64,000 nt of DNA, from the NCBI GenBank assembly GCA_938036825.1, contig CALHWD010000006.1, positions 62,001-126,000 of the forward strand. The letters run 5' to 3'. The DNA is from an uncultured Candidatus Saccharibacteria bacterium. GTDB taxonomy: Bacteria > Patescibacteriota > Saccharimonadia > Saccharimonadales > Saccharimonadaceae. Shown here piece after piece: positions 41,320 through 49,956 of this stretch; positions within the stretch are counted from its first letter, which is position 1; every line of letters starts with the position of its first letter. The notes under the pieces are model-generated. The model had not been told where the DNA came from and did no database searches. It saw only the letters and a list, made by a program, of their open reading frames with translations. Position numbers and translations under genes: made by a program.

Positions 41320-41345
41320 AAGCAGGCGAGATAGCCTGTTTTTTG
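41320..41345 (+). terminator. Terminator of tRNA-Lys
   Basis: The stem AGCAGGC/GCCTGTT around GAGATA is followed by TTTTTT. It begins ten bases after the CCA. Confidence 0.85.
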
Positions 41346-41801
41346 TTATGTTGATTGATTAGACTACTGTACAAATAAAATGTGCGCAATTAATAAAATG
41401 ATGAGCGTGTGCTTAACTATAGCGAGTTGCTTTGCGCATAATCGTGGCGAGGCGAAAAAACAAAATGTAAACTATGCGGAACTATAGCCTAGCGAGTTAC
41501 TGTGTGGGCTTGCTGTAACTTATTTTGGCACTATCGGCGATTTTTTATTTGGGTGTGCAGTGGTGTATGGTAATGTGGCTAGCAGTAAGATTGACCAATG
41601 GCTGCGCCCAATGGTGTGCAAATGCTAGAGTGAGTGTATATATGAGTATGAGCGTATTTGTGCGTTTGAACCATAAAACCGCGTTTTCTTACCGTCTAGC
41701 TAAGTATAAAGATAGAGCACGAACCAATGATTTCTATCTCAAATTCACCTAGCTTCATAGCTATACTGTGGCGGTATATAGCAGAAGCTCTCAGATTCAG
41801 C
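41346..41801. other. Intergenic region of about 455 bp with two imperfect direct repeats
   Basis: Between the tRNA-Lys terminator and ruvC. AACTATAGCGAGTTGCT (41415-41431) recurs as AACTATAGC-CT-AGCGAGTTACT (41480-41501). I find no match to RNase P, SRP, 6S or tmRNA consensus blocks. A TTG-initiated frame (41525-41752) with a hydrophobic start is not convincing. A small RNA or decayed gene remains possible. Confidence 0.4.
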
Positions 41802-41807
41802 TATACT
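41802..41807 (+). promoter_or_regulatory. -10 box of ruvC, six bases before ATG
   Basis: TATACT ends exactly six bases before ATG 41814; leaderless arrangement. Confidence 0.65.
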
Positions 41808-41813
41808 AGCATC

Positions 41814-42290
41814 ATGCGAATCATTGGTATAGACCCGGGCACTGGCATCCTTGGCTTTGGCGTCATTGACGCTCATGGTGGCGCAACGCGACTCGTCACG
41901 GCTGGTGTCATTACAACGCCAGCACATACTCCAATACCAGAGCGCCTTGGTGAGATATTCGATGGTCTCACGAGTATTATTGCAGAGACACAACCCACAA
42001 TGATGGCGATCGAGAAGCTTTTTTTTACTCGTAATATAACTACCGCTATGAGCGTAGCCGAAGCACGTGGCGTAGCGCTGCTGACTGGCCAGCGGGCAGG
42101 ACTGCGGATTGAGGAATATACACCACTCCAGATCAAGCAGACAATCACTGGCTATGGCAAAGCCGATAAAAAGCAAGTGCAAGAAATGGTGCGGCTCCAA
42201 CTAGGCCTTCAGACGGTGCCTAAGCCAGACGACTGTGCAGATGCTCTCGCGGCAGCGATTATGGCAGCATTTATGACGCGGCAGAGCTAA
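41814..42290 (+). CDS. ruvC: Holliday junction resolvase RuvC
   Basis: 158 residues from ATG 41814 (MRIIGIDPGTGILGFG). The first catalytic Asp is in 'IIGIDPGT', the Glu in 'MMAIEKLFFTRN', and the final acidic pair in 'KPDDCADALAAAI'. 'SVAEARGVAL' and 'GYGKADKKQVQEMV' are typical. It cleaves four-way junctions handled by RuvAB, which are both in this window. A 29-residue upstream extension was rejected because it would start before the promoter -10 box. Confidence 0.95.
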   Translation: MRIIGIDPGTGILGFGVIDAHGGATRLVTAGVITTPAHTPIPERLGEIFDGLTSIIAETQPTMMAIEKLFFTRNITTAMSVAEARGVALLTGQRAGLRIEEYTPLQIKQTITGYGKADKKQVQEMVRLQLGLQTVPKPDDCADALAAAIMAAFMTRQS

Positions 42291-42441
42291 CTGGTTGGGA
42301 AGTACTTCTGTATCTGTGTCAGGTGAGAAATAAACTATAAGAGTGGCTCTCTAACTGCAATAAGAGTGTGTGCTATATCAGAGATGAGGAAAAGAAAAGC
42401 GCTAAGATTGGTGTTTTCGGTACATTGCGTCAGAACGATGG

Positions 42442-42447
42442 TATAAT
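42442..42447 (+). promoter_or_regulatory. Extended -10 box of PBP1A gene, six bases before ATG
   Basis: TGG-TATAAT ends exactly six bases before ATG 42454; leaderless arrangement. Confidence 0.7.
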
Positions 42448-42453
42448 TAAACT

Positions 42454-44982
42454 ATGCAACTACCTCGAGGAAGACAACAACCAGCCCGGATGGGCAGATA
42501 TGCCAACTTTGGAGAGGTTCGCCAGTCGAAGCCACCGCGCCGAAGACGCGAGCATAAGCATTTCTTGTGGTTTTGGAATATGAGCAAAAAGAAAAAGGCG
42601 ATGGTGATCCTGACGCCAATTTTGCTGTTTTTGTTGATTGTGCCGATTTTGACGTACCTATATTATGCACGTGATATTTCTGACCAAGAGCGGCTGATGA
42701 ACCGTAACAATACTGGTATCGTGCTCAATGATGTCAACAACAAGCCACTCTATAGTGTGGGGCGAGCCCAGCACCGCAATATGGTCAAGCTGGCTGATAT
42801 CTCTGACAGTATGAAGAATGCGCTGCTAGCTAGTGAGGATAAAGACTTCTATAAGCATGCTGGGTTTAATCCAATCAGTATCTTCCGGGCAGCCTTCCAG
42901 CGCCATGGCGGCGGCTCGACCATTACGCAGCAGCTCGCCAAGAATACTGTTCTCACAAGCGAGCAGACTTTTATGCGTAAGTACCAAGAGCTGTTTGTGG
43001 CACTAGCGATCGAGCAGAATTATACCAAGGACCAGATCCTCGAGATGTATCTCAACTCTGTGTACTATGGTGAAGACTCATTTGGTATCGAGGAGGCAGC
43101 CAAGATTTACTTTGGTAAAGCACCAAAGGACCTCACGTTGGCTGAGAGCGCTATGCTTGTTGGTGTGCTGCCAGCCCCAACCGCTTACTCGCCAATCAGT
43201 GGCAGCCCAGAGAAGGCCAAGCAGCGCCAAAAGACAGTGCTCGGACGTATGGTTGATGTGGGTGCCATCACTAATGAGCAAAAAGACGCAGCGTATGCGC
43301 AGCAGCTCTCGTATGCATCGACGGCAAATACCGTTAAGTCGATTGCGCCACACTTTGCCCAGATGGTTATAAACCAACTCAAACAGAAACTATACAGTGC
43401 GGAAGATAAAAATGCGTATGATAAGTTAATGCGCTCGGGCTACCAGGTGAAAACAACACTTAATATGGATACTCAGCAGATGCTAATCAATAACGTCTCC
43501 AAGCAGATTCCATACCTCAATAACCGTGGTGGGACGAATGCAAGCGGTGTTGTAATAGACGTTAAGACAGGTCGGGTGCGCGCACTGGTGGGTAGTGCTG
43601 ACTACAACAACCCGCAGTGGGGTAATGTCAATATGGCCACAACACCGCGCCAGCCAGGCAGTAGCTTCAAGCCGATCTACTATGCCGGGGCACTAGCCGA
43701 GGGGGTTATTACACCAGCGACAATTTTCCAAGATAAGCCAACTGACTTTGGCGGTGGCTACCAACCGCTCAACGCTGACAAACGTTGGCACGGGAGTGTG
43801 ACGACGCGTCGAGCAATTAGCTGGTCGCTCAATATCCCGAGCGTGGAGATCATGAAGAAGTTTGGTATTAGTAAGTCGGTTCAAACGGCTAACAATCTTG
43901 GTATCTCGTCGATTACTCAAGCAACAGGTGAGAAGAATGGTTTGTCTCTCGCACTTGGCTCGGGTGAGGCATCGCTAACGCAAATGACTAATGCCTATGC
44001 AGCATTTGGCAACCAAGGGCAGCAATTTGAACTGGGGCTCATTGAGCAGGTTAATGACAAATACAACAAGAAAGTTAGTTGGCCCAACGCAACAAGCAAG
44101 CGGGCAATTAGCGAAGGCGGGGCCTACTTGATCTCAAACATCCTATCGGACAACTCGGCACGAGCGAGTGTGTTTGGCTCGAGCCTCACAGTGCCTGGCC
44201 ACACTGCGGCCGTCAAGACAGGGACGACGAATGATAACAAAGATGCGTGGACGATTGGCTATAACCCAGAGTATGCCGTTGGCGTTTGGGTCGGTAATAA
44301 TAACAATACACCAATGGACTACGGTGGCTCAGACATGGCAGGGCCAATCTGGCGCAACACAATGACGAAACTCTTAGCAGGCCAGTCGAATACCCAATTC
44401 CCTGTACCAAGTGGTGTCGTGCAGCGCTCGGTCTGTACGAGCGACGGTGGCTTGGCTACTACTGAGAATGCCAAGGGGACATACAAAGAATACTTCCTAA
44501 CTGGCGCATTGCCAACCAAGCAATGTAATGTTGTGCGTACCAAGATCCAAGTTTGTAATCTCAGTGATAAAAAGATGGAGTCTATCTACGAAGATGACTT
44601 CGACAGCACGAAGTACTCGAAGAACAGTTCGGACTGCTCCACGACGAAACAGCAAATCCGCGTCTGTGACGTTGAGCAAAAACGCATCATTACTATCGAC
44701 GAAAAAGACTTTGACAGTAGCCGCTACTCGAAGAATATCGCGAGCTGTCGGTCAAGCAGCAGTGGTAGTTCTGGTAGTACGGACGATGATGATAGTGACA
44801 ACAACTCGGGTAATATAACTGGTGGTACACGCCGTCGCAATAATACAGGTAACAACAATGGAAATACTGGAGGGACCAGCGGGGGCAACTCTGGTACGGG
44901 TGGTACCAGTGGTGATGGCAATTCTGGACAGAGTGGTCAGAACAATACCGGTGGTGGCAATAACAACTACAACTATTTCTAG
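42454..44982 (+). CDS. Class A penicillin-binding protein (PBP1A-type transglycosylase/transpeptidase)
   Basis: 842 residues. A basic cytoplasmic start (1-50), one transmembrane helix (about 52-72), then the GT51 glycosyltransferase domain: 'LLASEDKDFYKHAGF' with catalytic Glu, 'HGGGSTITQQLAKN', 'RKYQELFVALAIEQ' and 'YLNSVYYGEDSFGIEEAA'. The transpeptidase domain has 'PGSSFKPIYY' (SxxK), 'SWSLNIPS' (SxN) and 'VKTGTT' (KTG). After it come two copies of a roughly 30-residue Cys-flanked repeat (about 698-728 and 735-763), then a Ser/Asp/Gly/Asn-rich tail of about 75 residues. It polymerises and crosslinks peptidoglycan at the outer face. Confidence 0.95.
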   Translation: MQLPRGRQQPARMGRYANFGEVRQSKPPRRRREHKHFLWFWNMSKKKKAMVILTPILLFLLIVPILTYLYYARDISDQERLMNRNNTGIVLNDVNNKPLYSVGRAQHRNMVKLADISDSMKNALLASEDKDFYKHAGFNPISIFRAAFQRHGGGSTITQQLAKNTVLTSEQTFMRKYQELFVALAIEQNYTKDQILEMYLNSVYYGEDSFGIEEAAKIYFGKAPKDLTLAESAMLVGVLPAPTAYSPISGSPEKAKQRQKTVLGRMVDVGAITNEQKDAAYAQQLSYASTANTVKSIAPHFAQMVINQLKQKLYSAEDKNAYDKLMRSGYQVKTTLNMDTQQMLINNVSKQIPYLNNRGGTNASGVVIDVKTGRVRALVGSADYNNPQWGNVNMATTPRQPGSSFKPIYYAGALAEGVITPATIFQDKPTDFGGGYQPLNADKRWHGSVTTRRAISWSLNIPSVEIMKKFGISKSVQTANNLGISSITQATGEKNGLSLALGSGEASLTQMTNAYAAFGNQGQQFELGLIEQVNDKYNKKVSWPNATSKRAISEGGAYLISNILSDNSARASVFGSSLTVPGHTAAVKTGTTNDNKDAWTIGYNPEYAVGVWVGNNNNTPMDYGGSDMAGPIWRNTMTKLLAGQSNTQFPVPSGVVQRSVCTSDGGLATTENAKGTYKEYFLTGALPTKQCNVVRTKIQVCNLSDKKMESIYEDDFDSTKYSKNSSDCSTTKQQIRVCDVEQKRIITIDEKDFDSSRYSKNIASCRSSSSGSSGSTDDDDSDNNSGNITGGTRRRNNTGNNNGNTGGTSGGNSGTGGTSGDGNSGQSGQNNTGGGNNNYNYF

Positions 44983-45007
44983 ATGAGATTGTGAGGGTGT
45001 ATAACGC

Positions 45008-45583
45008 GTGATTGCTCATATTGCTGGTCAAGTTGATGAGAAGTTTGCGGGTAGTGTCATCATTGACGTGCAGGGGGTTGGCTACGAAATAGCGGTTGCG
45101 GCGCACGATTATGATGCGATGCAGCTTGGTGAGGCAGTTAAACTCTATACATATCACCACATTCGAGAGCAAGCCCAAGAGCTGTTTGGCTTTTCGTCGC
45201 GGGCAGCCAAGAAACTGTTTGAGCTGCTCATTACTGTGCAGGGTGTGGGTCCCAAGGCGGCACTGGCTATTCTCAGTCTTGGTGAGGCTGAGCAGGTGCG
45301 TAATGCCCTAGCCAATGCCGATGCGGCCTTTATCCAAAAAGCCAGTGGGGTGGGCAAAAAGACTGCTGAGCGTGTGGTGGTAGACCTGCGAGATAAGGTG
45401 GGTGTGCCGACGTACTATGCTACTCACGACGCGCCTGTGCAGACGGAGCTTGATACAAACGACGAAGCGCTCGAAGCGTTGGTTGCGCTGGGCTATACAC
45501 TGGCAGATGCCACCAAAGTACTTGCTCATGTCGATACGAGTTTGCCCACAGCGCAGCGAGTGACAATGGCTTTGAAGCAGTAA
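45008..45583 (+). CDS. ruvA: Holliday junction branch migration protein RuvA
   Basis: 191 residues, starting at GTG 45008. The OB-fold 'IAHIAGQVDEKF' with 'VIIDVQGVGYEIAV', 'HHIREQAQELFGF', two HhH motifs ('LITVQGVGPKAALAIL', 'KASGVGKKTAERVVVDLRDK') and the C-terminal domain III ('DEALEALVALGYTLADATKVL') are all present. It binds the four-way junction and loads RuvB. It follows the PBP gene closely, so the two may be co-transcribed. Confidence 0.95.
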   Translation: MIAHIAGQVDEKFAGSVIIDVQGVGYEIAVAAHDYDAMQLGEAVKLYTYHHIREQAQELFGFSSRAAKKLFELLITVQGVGPKAALAILSLGEAEQVRNALANADAAFIQKASGVGKKTAERVVVDLRDKVGVPTYYATHDAPVQTELDTNDEALEALVALGYTLADATKVLAHVDTSLPTAQRVTMALKQ

Positions 45584-45605
45584 CAATGTAAAGAGAGAGG
45601 ACGGG

Positions 45606-46025
45606 ATGGCAAAAATATTTGTATCAGGGCAGATTGGTGATATTCCTGTAGTGCAGCAAGTGCAAGCAGCGTTGGTGGCGGCTGGGCATGAGATTACTCA
45701 TGATTGGACGCGCAACGAAGGCGGCAGTAAGATGTTGGTTGGTCAGCAGACGAAGTTCGATCAAGCAGCAGAGTCAGCACGTCGTGCCACAAATGACATG
45801 AATGGTGTAACTGAGAGCGACGTCTACATTATCTGCACCGATAATGAAAAGGCAGGTAAGGGTATGTATGTCGAACTGGGTGGAGCGCTAGCACTCAATA
45901 CGACTACTGGTTCACCACGAATTTATCTATTGGGTCAACGCAAGCATGCAACAATCTTTTATTTCCACCCCTCGATTCGCTTGTGTGACTCGGTAGATGA
46001 AATTATTGCTGACCTTGATCATTGA
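45606..46025 (+). CDS. Nucleoside 2-deoxyribosyltransferase-like protein
   Basis: 139 residues, preceded by AGAGAGGAC. 'KIFVSGQIGDIPVVQQVQAAL', 'DVYIICTDNEKAGKGMYVELGGALAL' and a C-terminal 'PSIRLCDSVDEIIADL' fit the nucleoside 2-deoxyribosyltransferase fold, where the Glu of 'MYVELGGA' would be the nucleophile. It could salvage or sanitise nucleotides, useful in a symbiont lacking de novo synthesis. The sugar or base specificity is unknown. Confidence 0.65.
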   Translation: MAKIFVSGQIGDIPVVQQVQAALVAAGHEITHDWTRNEGGSKMLVGQQTKFDQAAESARRATNDMNGVTESDVYIICTDNEKAGKGMYVELGGALALNTTTGSPRIYLLGQRKHATIFYFHPSIRLCDSVDEIIADLDH

Positions 46026-46065
46026 TTAGGAATAACGCAAAAAATATGAGATACGAGCACATGGT

Positions 46066-46635
46066 GTGAAAAATCCTGAACAGAAAAATTCGGAGAAACC
46101 TGATGTGCAGCACATATCTCGCCTAAGAGAAATGGCGAGTGTGGGACTGACGGCCCTGCGCTATGGTGGCGTAGAATATATTGCACAGCAGGTGCGTGAC
46201 GGCAAGCCGATTGGGCCTGCGCTTGCAGCTTTTATGGTGGCTGATGTTGCTGATGGGCAAATTCTTGACGATACGCCACTGCGCCGTGTGACTGACGGCG
46301 TGGTGGATACAGCCGCTGTGGTGCGTGTGATGTATGAGCTAGGCAAGCGCTACCCTGAGGCGCAAGCGGGAATTGCTGCCGTTGCCCTTGGGCAGGCAGC
46401 AACTGGCGCAGCCAATGCCTACCACCTAGCAAAAACTGGTGAGGTGACCAAAGGTGGGCGCTACAAACGGGCCGCTAATATTACTACGGCGGCTTTTGCT
46501 ATTATAACGGCACGTGGCAATCCAAGGCGGACGCGCCTCGCAGGCTGTATAGCGGCTGGCGTTGTTGCAGCCACAACATTACCGCACCTACGTGGAGTTG
46601 GCAAGCCGACTGGCAAACAAGTTCGTCGGTTATAA
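46066..46635 (+). CDS. Hypothetical protein with a degenerate CDP-alcohol phosphatidyltransferase-like motif
   Basis: 189 residues from GTG 46066 (no strong ribosome-binding site). The sequence 'MVADVADGQILDDTPLRRVTDGVVDT' region (about 58-85) has the D-x2-DG start and a downstream D-G-x2-D of CDP-alcohol phosphatidyltransferases, but the A-R pair and spacing are not conserved. The rest is Ala-rich with several weakly hydrophobic helices ('AAFAIITARG', 'LAGCIAAGVVAATTL'). It may be a diverged or inactive lipid-synthesis enzyme; the assignment is tentative. Confidence 0.5.
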   Translation: MKNPEQKNSEKPDVQHISRLREMASVGLTALRYGGVEYIAQQVRDGKPIGPALAAFMVADVADGQILDDTPLRRVTDGVVDTAAVVRVMYELGKRYPEAQAGIAAVALGQAATGAANAYHLAKTGEVTKGGRYKRAANITTAAFAIITARGNPRRTRLAGCIAAGVVAATTLPHLRGVGKPTGKQVRRL

Positions 46636-46689
46636 TACGCATAGCTGAGGCGTGTAGGCACCTCTGTTGACAACTGATAAACTTACCCA

Positions 46690-46695
46690 TATAAT
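46690..46695 (+). promoter_or_regulatory. -10 box of HD-domain gene
   Basis: TATAAT ends nine bases before ATG 46705; near-leaderless. Confidence 0.6.
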
Positions 46696-46704
46696 AGGAC
46701 ATCT

Positions 46705-47448
46705 ATGTTTGATAAATTCCCTAACTCTCAGGTTGATAGTGCACCTGAATCAATTAGCCAGTCAAAGGAGTATTATGTAAGAGCCTTTGAGGGGTCGGTG
46801 AAACGTGCTTGTGAGCGCTATCCCAAATTACCTTATCATAATCCTGAGCACATGAAAGATGTGATGCAATCAGTTGGCGAGCTTGTGGAACTTTTGCCTA
46901 GTGATGGCTATCCGCGTGTGATCAGCCCATGGCAAGAGGGACTCCTTGTCTTAGCGGCGGCCTGGCATGATGCTGGCTTCGATGATGAGGCAGCTCAGAC
47001 GTACCCGACGAAGGAAGAATATGCGATAGTGCTCATGAAGGAAGATGTCAAGAGTAATGATATTGACCTGACTGATCGTGAGATTGCTTTTCTCGATCGG
47101 GCTATTAGGGGTACAATTATGGTGCCCGCACTCCAGCAACGTGATACGCCCGAGGCGAAGCTACTCCACCACGCTGATATGGCCTATATGACAGCTGATT
47201 GGGAGACATTCTGGCGCGGTGCCGAGGCGTTCCATCATGAGGAGCATCCAGATATGTCATGGGAGAACTTCCAGCAATTTGAGGCAAAATTCTTCCCAAT
47301 ATATATGGAGTCATTGAAGAACGACTTTCAATCACTTGGTATTGCTGAGGACGAAATCAAAAAACGATTGGGTACTCTTAAATCTCATCGTAAGCGCATT
47401 ATGGAAATGGATAACCCATGGCGTGGTTCAGCTAAGGTTAGTTTGTAA
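46705..47448 (+). CDS. HD-domain metal-dependent phosphohydrolase
   Basis: 247 residues. Metal-binding residues follow the HD pattern: 'LPYHNPEHMKDV' (His), 'AAAWHDAGFDD' (His-Asp), 'GTIMVPA' and 'LLHHADMAYMT' (His-Asp). Such proteins hydrolyse nucleotides or phosphodiesters. No regulatory domain is attached, so substrates cannot be assigned. It precedes a HIT-family gene with its own promoter. Confidence 0.82.
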   Translation: MFDKFPNSQVDSAPESISQSKEYYVRAFEGSVKRACERYPKLPYHNPEHMKDVMQSVGELVELLPSDGYPRVISPWQEGLLVLAAAWHDAGFDDEAAQTYPTKEEYAIVLMKEDVKSNDIDLTDREIAFLDRAIRGTIMVPALQQRDTPEAKLLHHADMAYMTADWETFWRGAEAFHHEEHPDMSWENFQQFEAKFFPIYMESLKNDFQSLGIAEDEIKKRLGTLKSHRKRIMEMDNPWRGSAKVSL

Positions 47449-47479
47449 ATAGAACAATGACAACAAGTATCTCCTCGCT

Positions 47480-47485
47480 TATAAT
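47480..47485 (+). promoter_or_regulatory. -10 box, short-leader promoter of HIT gene
   Basis: TATAAT, 22 bases before ATG 47508, with the strong Shine-Dalgarno GAGAGGAGGT. Confidence 0.6.
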
Positions 47486-47507
47486 AAAACGAGAGGAGGT
47501 AATAAAA

Positions 47508-47975
47508 ATGAAAAACTGTGACATTTGCCCATTCGTGGCAGAGCAAACAACTGATGATCCAGCGGTGGTCTTACAAACCGATCGATGGAATGCAGTGCTC
47601 GATCGCAATCAGCTGTATCTTGGCAAAGGGTTTGTGACGCTGCGTGAACATAAATCATCGCTTGGCGAACTCGACGAGACCGATTGGCGCGAACTCCACG
47701 AGGTGATCCGCAGCATGGAGCGCGCAATGACTCAGGCCTTTGGTGCAGACGTGTGCAACTGGGAATGCTTGATGAACAATGCCGTCAAGGCTGGGCAGTC
47801 GACCCATGTGCACTGGCACCTCTATCCACGCTATGCTAACGGTACACACTTTGCGGGGGAGGAATTTCCTGACCCAAAGTGGCCACGACATCTAGAGAGT
47901 GGTGAGCACCGTGTGAGTGAGGAGCTGTTTGGCAAGATTGTCCTTGCGGTGCAAGAGAACTTACCGCAGTCTTAA
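47508..47975 (+). CDS. HIT-family hydrolase (first of two)
   Basis: 155 residues from ATG 47508 with a near-perfect Shine-Dalgarno. N-terminal 'CDICPFV' has a zinc-like CxxC, and the HIT motif is 'THVHWHLYPRY' (HxHxH). 'GFVTLREHKSSLGEL' is typical of the FHIT/Ap4A-hydrolase-like branch. It likely hydrolyses dinucleoside polyphosphates or nucleoside phosphoramidates. Confidence 0.88.
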   Translation: MKNCDICPFVAEQTTDDPAVVLQTDRWNAVLDRNQLYLGKGFVTLREHKSSLGELDETDWRELHEVIRSMERAMTQAFGADVCNWECLMNNAVKAGQSTHVHWHLYPRYANGTHFAGEEFPDPKWPRHLESGEHRVSEELFGKIVLAVQENLPQS

Positions 47976-48055
47976 GGCAACCAGCGGAAGTAATATAGGA
48001 TACCTTTTATCTTCGTAAAAAATCGCATAGATAATTTATCATGCATCACCAATGC

Positions 48056-48061
48056 TATAAT
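48056..48061 (+). promoter_or_regulatory. Extended -10 box of ruvB, six bases before ATG
   Basis: TGC-TATAAT ends exactly six bases before ATG 48068; leaderless arrangement. Confidence 0.7.
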
Positions 48062-48067
48062 AAATCT

Positions 48068-49075
48068 ATGGCGATAGAACGAATTGTGGATACCAGTAGC
48101 CACGCGGATGATAGCGAAGAGCAGCGTATTGAGGTGACGCTGCGACCACAGCGCTTTGCGGAGTATGTGGGGCAGGAGCGGCTGAAGAAGAACTTGCAAT
48201 TGGCAATTGCGGCGGCGAAGAAGCGTGGCGAGCCAATCGACCATGTCTTGCTCTATGGCCCACCTGGCCTTGGCAAGACAACGATGGCGGCGGTGATTGC
48301 CAACGAGATGGGGGCTGGCTTGCGGGTCACCAGTGGCCCTGCAATTGAGAAAGCGGGCGATTTAGCATCGATCTTGACCAACCTTAATGACGGTGATGTG
48401 TTGTTTATCGATGAGATTCACCGCTTGGGGCGGGCCGTGGAAGAGATTTTATACTCGGCGATGGAGGACTTCAAGCTCGATATCGTCATTGGCAAAGGGC
48501 CCGCGGCCCGCAGTGTGCGGCTCGATCTACCGCACTTTACGGTAATTGGCGCGACGACACGGACGGGGAGTCTTGCAGCGCCACTGCGTGACCGGTTTGG
48601 GCATATCTATCGTTTGGAATTTTACACCCCAGAGGAGATTGCACAGATTATCACGCGGGCAGCGACTATCCTCGAGACGCGCATCAAGCCAGAGGCGTCG
48701 CGACTGCTCTCCACCAGAGCACGTCTTACACCACGGATTGCTAATCGCTTGCTCAAACGGGTGCGCGACTATGCGGACGTGAATGGTGATGGTATTATTG
48801 ATGTAACAACGACAACGCAGGCGCTGACTCTGCTGGAAGTTGACGAGCTTGGCCTCGACCCAGCCGACCGTAATTTGCTGCGCTCGATGCTTGATACCTA
48901 TGGTGATAGCCCGGTTGGCCTGACGACAATTGCCGCTCTGACAGGTGATGAGACAACGACAATAGAGGACTTTTATGAGCCATATCTCCTGCAGATTGGC
49001 TTTATTGAGCGGACACCGCGAGGCCGACGGGTGACACCTCGAGCGCAGCAGCATCTTGGCCGCGCAATAGAGTAA
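48068..49075 (+). CDS. ruvB: Holliday junction branch migration ATPase RuvB
   Basis: 335 residues from ATG 48068. 'LRPQRFAEYVGQERLKKNL', Walker A 'YGPPGLGKTT', 'TSGPAIEKAGDLA', Walker B 'VLFIDEIHRL', sensor 'GATTRTGSLAAPLRDRFG' and the C-terminal winged helix ('GFIERTPRGRRVT') are complete. It drives branch migration with RuvA. ruvB is separated from ruvA by four unrelated genes, and each of ruvC and ruvB has its own leaderless promoter. Confidence 0.97.
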   Translation: MAIERIVDTSSHADDSEEQRIEVTLRPQRFAEYVGQERLKKNLQLAIAAAKKRGEPIDHVLLYGPPGLGKTTMAAVIANEMGAGLRVTSGPAIEKAGDLASILTNLNDGDVLFIDEIHRLGRAVEEILYSAMEDFKLDIVIGKGPAARSVRLDLPHFTVIGATTRTGSLAAPLRDRFGHIYRLEFYTPEEIAQIITRAATILETRIKPEASRLLSTRARLTPRIANRLLKRVRDYADVNGDGIIDVTTTTQALTLLEVDELGLDPADRNLLRSMLDTYGDSPVGLTTIAALTGDETTTIEDFYEPYLLQIGFIERTPRGRRVTPRAQQHLGRAIE

Positions 49076-49105
49076 GAGGTATAAGGTGATAAGCCAAAGA
49101 TATGC

Positions 49106-49111
49106 TACAAT
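49106..49111 (+). promoter_or_regulatory. Extended -10 box of PH-domain gene, six bases before ATG
   Basis: TGC-TACAAT ends exactly six bases before ATG 49118; leaderless arrangement. Confidence 0.65.
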
Positions 49112-49117
49112 ATACCC

Positions 49118-49882
49118 ATGAATTCACAACGATTGCAACGCAATGATCCACCACGGCCCGTCGCCTATGATGTTGATGGCAACCCACTCTATGCCGAGCC
49201 GCCCACAGCACCACGGGCAAGCAGCACACTCTACGATGTGAGCGGCAAAGAAGGTGCTCCTCACTACCATGCGCCGCGCCCAGAAGCAAGCGTATCGCGA
49301 GTGCCGTCAGAAGTGCGCCGCCGCCATGATGAGTCAGTCATGGCCTTCCCAAATCTCAACCTGAGCGAGCAAGAGTACATCATTAGCGTGGTGCGTCGCC
49401 ACCCGATTGGCATGTTGCCGGCGATTGTTATGTCGACCTTGATGACGAGTATTGTTTTGGCATTAATGTTTAATTACGATTATATTTTTGACCTTCTCCA
49501 TCTGCCAACGTCTGCCTCTGGGTCGTTTATGTTGCTGTGTATGGCGCTTATCTTGGCCTTTATCCTTGGCGGCTATGTGTCGGTCTGGGTTTATACGCGC
49601 AATATGTTTTATCTAACGAATGAGAGTGTTATTCAGGAGATTCAGACGAGTATTTTTTCACACACCGAGCAAACGGTCAGCCTGATGAATATCGAAGATG
49701 CCAGCTACAACCAGCGTGGTGTCCTCCAAGCGATGTTTAATTATGGCTCTATTCGCCTCAGTACGGAGGGCGACGAAACAACCTATCGCTTCTCATTCGT
49801 AGCCAACCCCAAGCAAGAAATTGCGACGCTTAATAACGCAGTAGAGGACTTCAAGAACGGCCGACCAGTGGCAAATGACTAA
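49118..49882 (+). CDS. Membrane protein with bacterial PH domain (YdbS-like)
   Basis: 254 residues. A Pro/His-rich cytoplasmic region (1-75) is followed by two transmembrane helices (about 101-121 and 135-160) and a bPH2-type domain ('FYLTNESVIQEIQTSIFSHTEQTVSLMNIEDASYNQRGV' region, ending 'GDETTYRFSFVANPKQEIATL'). This is the layout of YdbS-type proteins of unknown function. The long N-terminal extension is not typical. Confidence 0.8.
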   Translation: MNSQRLQRNDPPRPVAYDVDGNPLYAEPPTAPRASSTLYDVSGKEGAPHYHAPRPEASVSRVPSEVRRRHDESVMAFPNLNLSEQEYIISVVRRHPIGMLPAIVMSTLMTSIVLALMFNYDYIFDLLHLPTSASGSFMLLCMALILAFILGGYVSVWVYTRNMFYLTNESVIQEIQTSIFSHTEQTVSLMNIEDASYNQRGVLQAMFNYGSIRLSTEGDETTYRFSFVANPKQEIATLNNAVEDFKNGRPVAND

Positions 49883-49902
49883 TACTAGCAGATGTTGATG
49901 AC

Positions 49903-49935
49903 AAAAACACCGAGCAGACAAAGCTCGGTGTTTTT
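49903..49935. terminator. Bidirectional terminator between PH-domain gene and pilin gene
   Basis: A 13-bp perfect stem (AAAAACACCGAGC / GCTCGGTGTTTTT) with a seven-base loop gives T-runs on both strands. Confidence 0.9.
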
Positions 49936-49956
49936 GCACATCTATGCGATAGAGAT

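Noticed and set aside
41525..41752. 75-codon TTG-initiated frame before ruvC
   Set aside because: The hydrophobic start is suggestive, but there is no start signal, and the composition looks like non-coding G/T-rich DNA.
47471..47500. Inverted repeat that could sequester the HIT gene ribosome-binding site
   Set aside because: The upstream arm lies before the predicted transcription start, so it would not be in the mRNA.
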